From Oscillibacter sp. (GTDB lineage: Bacteria; Bacillota; Clostridia; Oscillospirales; Oscillospiraceae): DNA of 22,537 bases. The notes beneath the pieces were generated by a model. The model saw only the letters and a program-made list of their open reading frames with translations, was not told the DNA's origin and did no database searches. This document shows, in pieces, positions 21,665 through 22,537 of this stretch (the stretch's first letter is position 1; every line of letters starts with the position of its first letter). Both the position numbers and the translations under genes were made by a program. The stretch is taken from contig VSMY01000031.1 in assembly GCA_009773995.1 (NCBI GenBank), positions 1 through 22,537 of the forward strand, written 5' to 3'.

Positions 21665-22069
21665 ATGTATCAGTCTAAGAAGCCTTACCTGTATGGTACG
21701 GGACGCCGGAAGTCCTCCGTCGCCCGGGTCCATCTGTTCCCCGGCGGCACCGGGAGCATCACCATCAACGGCCGGGACATCGACGATTACTTCGGCCTGG
21801 AGACCCTGAAAATGGTGGTCCGCCAGCCCCTGGAGGCCACCGGCAACACTGGGAAAATGGACATCGTGGCCACCGTCTCCGGCGGCGGCGTCACCGGCCA
21901 GGCCGGCGCCCTGCGCCACGGCATCGCCCGGGCCCTGCTGCTGGCCAGCGAGGACAACCGCCCCATCCTGAAAAAGGCCGGGTTCCTGACCCGCGACCCC
22001 CGTATGAAGGAGCGCAAGAAGTACGGCCTGAAGGCCGCCCGCCGCGCGCCCCAGTTCTCCAAGCGCTGA
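21665..22069 (+). CDS. rpsI: 30S ribosomal protein S9
   Basis: A 134-aa protein with the S9 signatures YGTGRRKSSVARVHLFPG, TGQAGALRHGIARALL, LTRDPRMKERKKYGLKAARR and the basic tail ending QFSKR, which reaches the P-site tRNA. ATG 21665 follows GGAGGAGG. Co-transcribed with rplM. Confidence 0.98.
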   Translation: MYQSKKPYLYGTGRRKSSVARVHLFPGGTGSITINGRDIDDYFGLETLKMVVRQPLEATGNTGKMDIVATVSGGGVTGQAGALRHGIARALLLASEDNRPILKKAGFLTRDPRMKERKKYGLKAARRAPQFSKR

Positions 22070-22087
22070 GTTTTTCCCCTTGCGTTC

Positions 22088-22121
22088 AAAGCGGAGACCT
22101 CCAAGAGGTCTCCGCTTTTTT
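22088..22121. terminator. Bidirectional terminator after rpsI
   Basis: Perfect 14-bp stem (AAAGCGGAGACCTC with GAGGTCTCCGCTTT), CAA loop, and TTTTTT on the plus strand. The A-rich 5' arm also gives a short T-tract for the convergent gerQ-like gene. Confidence 0.92.
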
Positions 22122-22127
22122 GCGCGC

Positions 22128-22537
22128 TTAGTAGAAGCTGTTCATTCCCCGGTTCATGTCGCTGTTCAGCCCGCTTTGCCGGAGGAGCTGGGCGCAGGCG
22201 TCCCGCTCTCGGGTATCATAGAACTCGATGTATTTCAGCGAGTAGATATCGCAGGCGATGTAGCGCTGGCGGCCGGGCTGGAAGATGATGATGTGGTCGT
22301 TCCCCACGTCGTGGAGGATGCCCTCCCATGTGGTGGTCCCCTGGGTGCCGATGAGGAAGGTGGCGGTGACGAAGCTCCCCCGGTTCCGCAGAAGCATGGC
22401 CTTCATGGAGCCCAGGAAGGCCTCGCTGGTGCTGGTGGGGGACTCGATGACCTCGATGGGCTGATGGGTCTCCAGGTCCAGGGTCCCGCTGCTGCCATGG
22501 AATTCATTGCGGGGGGCGGGGACGCCTCCGGCGGCGG
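22128..22537 (-). CDS. gerQ: GerQ-like spore coat protein (partial, N-terminus off right edge)
   Basis: The frame is open from the right window edge to the stop at 22128, giving at least 135 codons; the ATG at 22406 is internal to the frame. The visible part starts with a low-complexity Pro/Ser/Thr segment, then the compact GerQ-type domain: SMKAMLLRNRGSFVTATFLI, GTQGTTTWEGILHDVGNDHI, IIFQPGRQRYIACDIYSLKY. In B. subtilis GerQ is a coat protein cross-linked by transglutaminase and needed for the cortex lytic enzyme CwlJ. The C-terminus is Asn/Met-rich. Family recognition is from pattern memory; the spore context in the window supports it. Confidence 0.7.
   Translation of the reverse strand, partial: AAGGVPAPRNEFHGSSGTLDLETHQPIEVIESPTSTSEAFLGSMKAMLLRNRGSFVTATFLIGTQGTTTWEGILHDVGNDHIIIFQPGRQRYIACDIYSLKYIEFYDTRERDACAQLLRQSGLNSDMNRGMNSFY

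Overview
The window looks like chromosomal DNA of a GC-rich, spore-forming, acetate-producing Clostridia member, most likely in the Oscillospiraceae group (Flavonifractor, Lawsonibacter or Oscillibacter-like). The evidence is the GC-rich coding sequence with strong AAGGAGG ribosome binding sites and consensus sigma-A promoters, and a Firmicutes gene set: a DUF421/DUF4363 pair, TmcAL, a DUF2508/BofA pair, a GerQ-like spore coat protein, and rplM-rpsI behind a leader. The family assignment is inferred from gene content and protein style; no 16S rRNA gene is present.

Layout. Positions 1-435 (-) hold the N-terminal part of a collagen-like (Gly-X-Y) protein with a spore-surface type leader domain; it runs off the left edge and has a possible sigma-K promoter. 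Positions 747-1961 (+) are a compact phage-type lysis cassette (coiled-coil membrane protein, holin-like protein, CHAP endolysin) closed by a strong terminator, with no other phage genes in view. Two unknown genes converge at 2142-2989. Positions 3163-4777 (-) encode an ECF sigma factor and its membrane-anchored putative anti-sigma factor, behind a recognisable ECF-type promoter that suggests autoregulation. Positions 4929-5992 (+) are the DUF421-DUF4363 pair.

Positions 6040-7847 (-) are ackA plus an unknown gene. Divergent from ackA are tmcAL, a tRNA acetylation enzyme that uses acetate, and a DUF3298-type lipoprotein (8040-10117). Positions 10169-16619 (-) form a four-gene efflux operon: tetR, a TolC-family protein, a membrane-fusion lipoprotein and a 1048-aa RND pump. 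The tetR promoter is a perfect sigma-A promoter followed by two TetR-type operators. A second promoter just before the tolC-like gene has the 19-bp spacer and central dyad typical of MerR-family control.

Positions 16782-17434 (-) are a small XRE repressor and a four-helix membrane protein. They are divergent from an orphan zinc/manganese-type binding lipoprotein (17633-18589, +), and three spaced 18-bp operator-like boxes lie between them. After an unknown gene and a DUF2461 gene comes a 20-bp perfect terminator stem and an AT-richer stretch with three tandem hairpins. Then come tadA (-), DUF2508-bofA (+), and rplM-rpsI (+) behind a consensus promoter and an L13-type leader. A GerQ-like gene (-) runs off the right edge.

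The most interesting material is regulatory: the dual TetR and MerR-type control of a TolC-containing RND system in a presumed single-membrane bacterium, the three-box XRE intergenic region, the hairpin cluster, and the isolated lysis cassette with possible internal and alternative starts.
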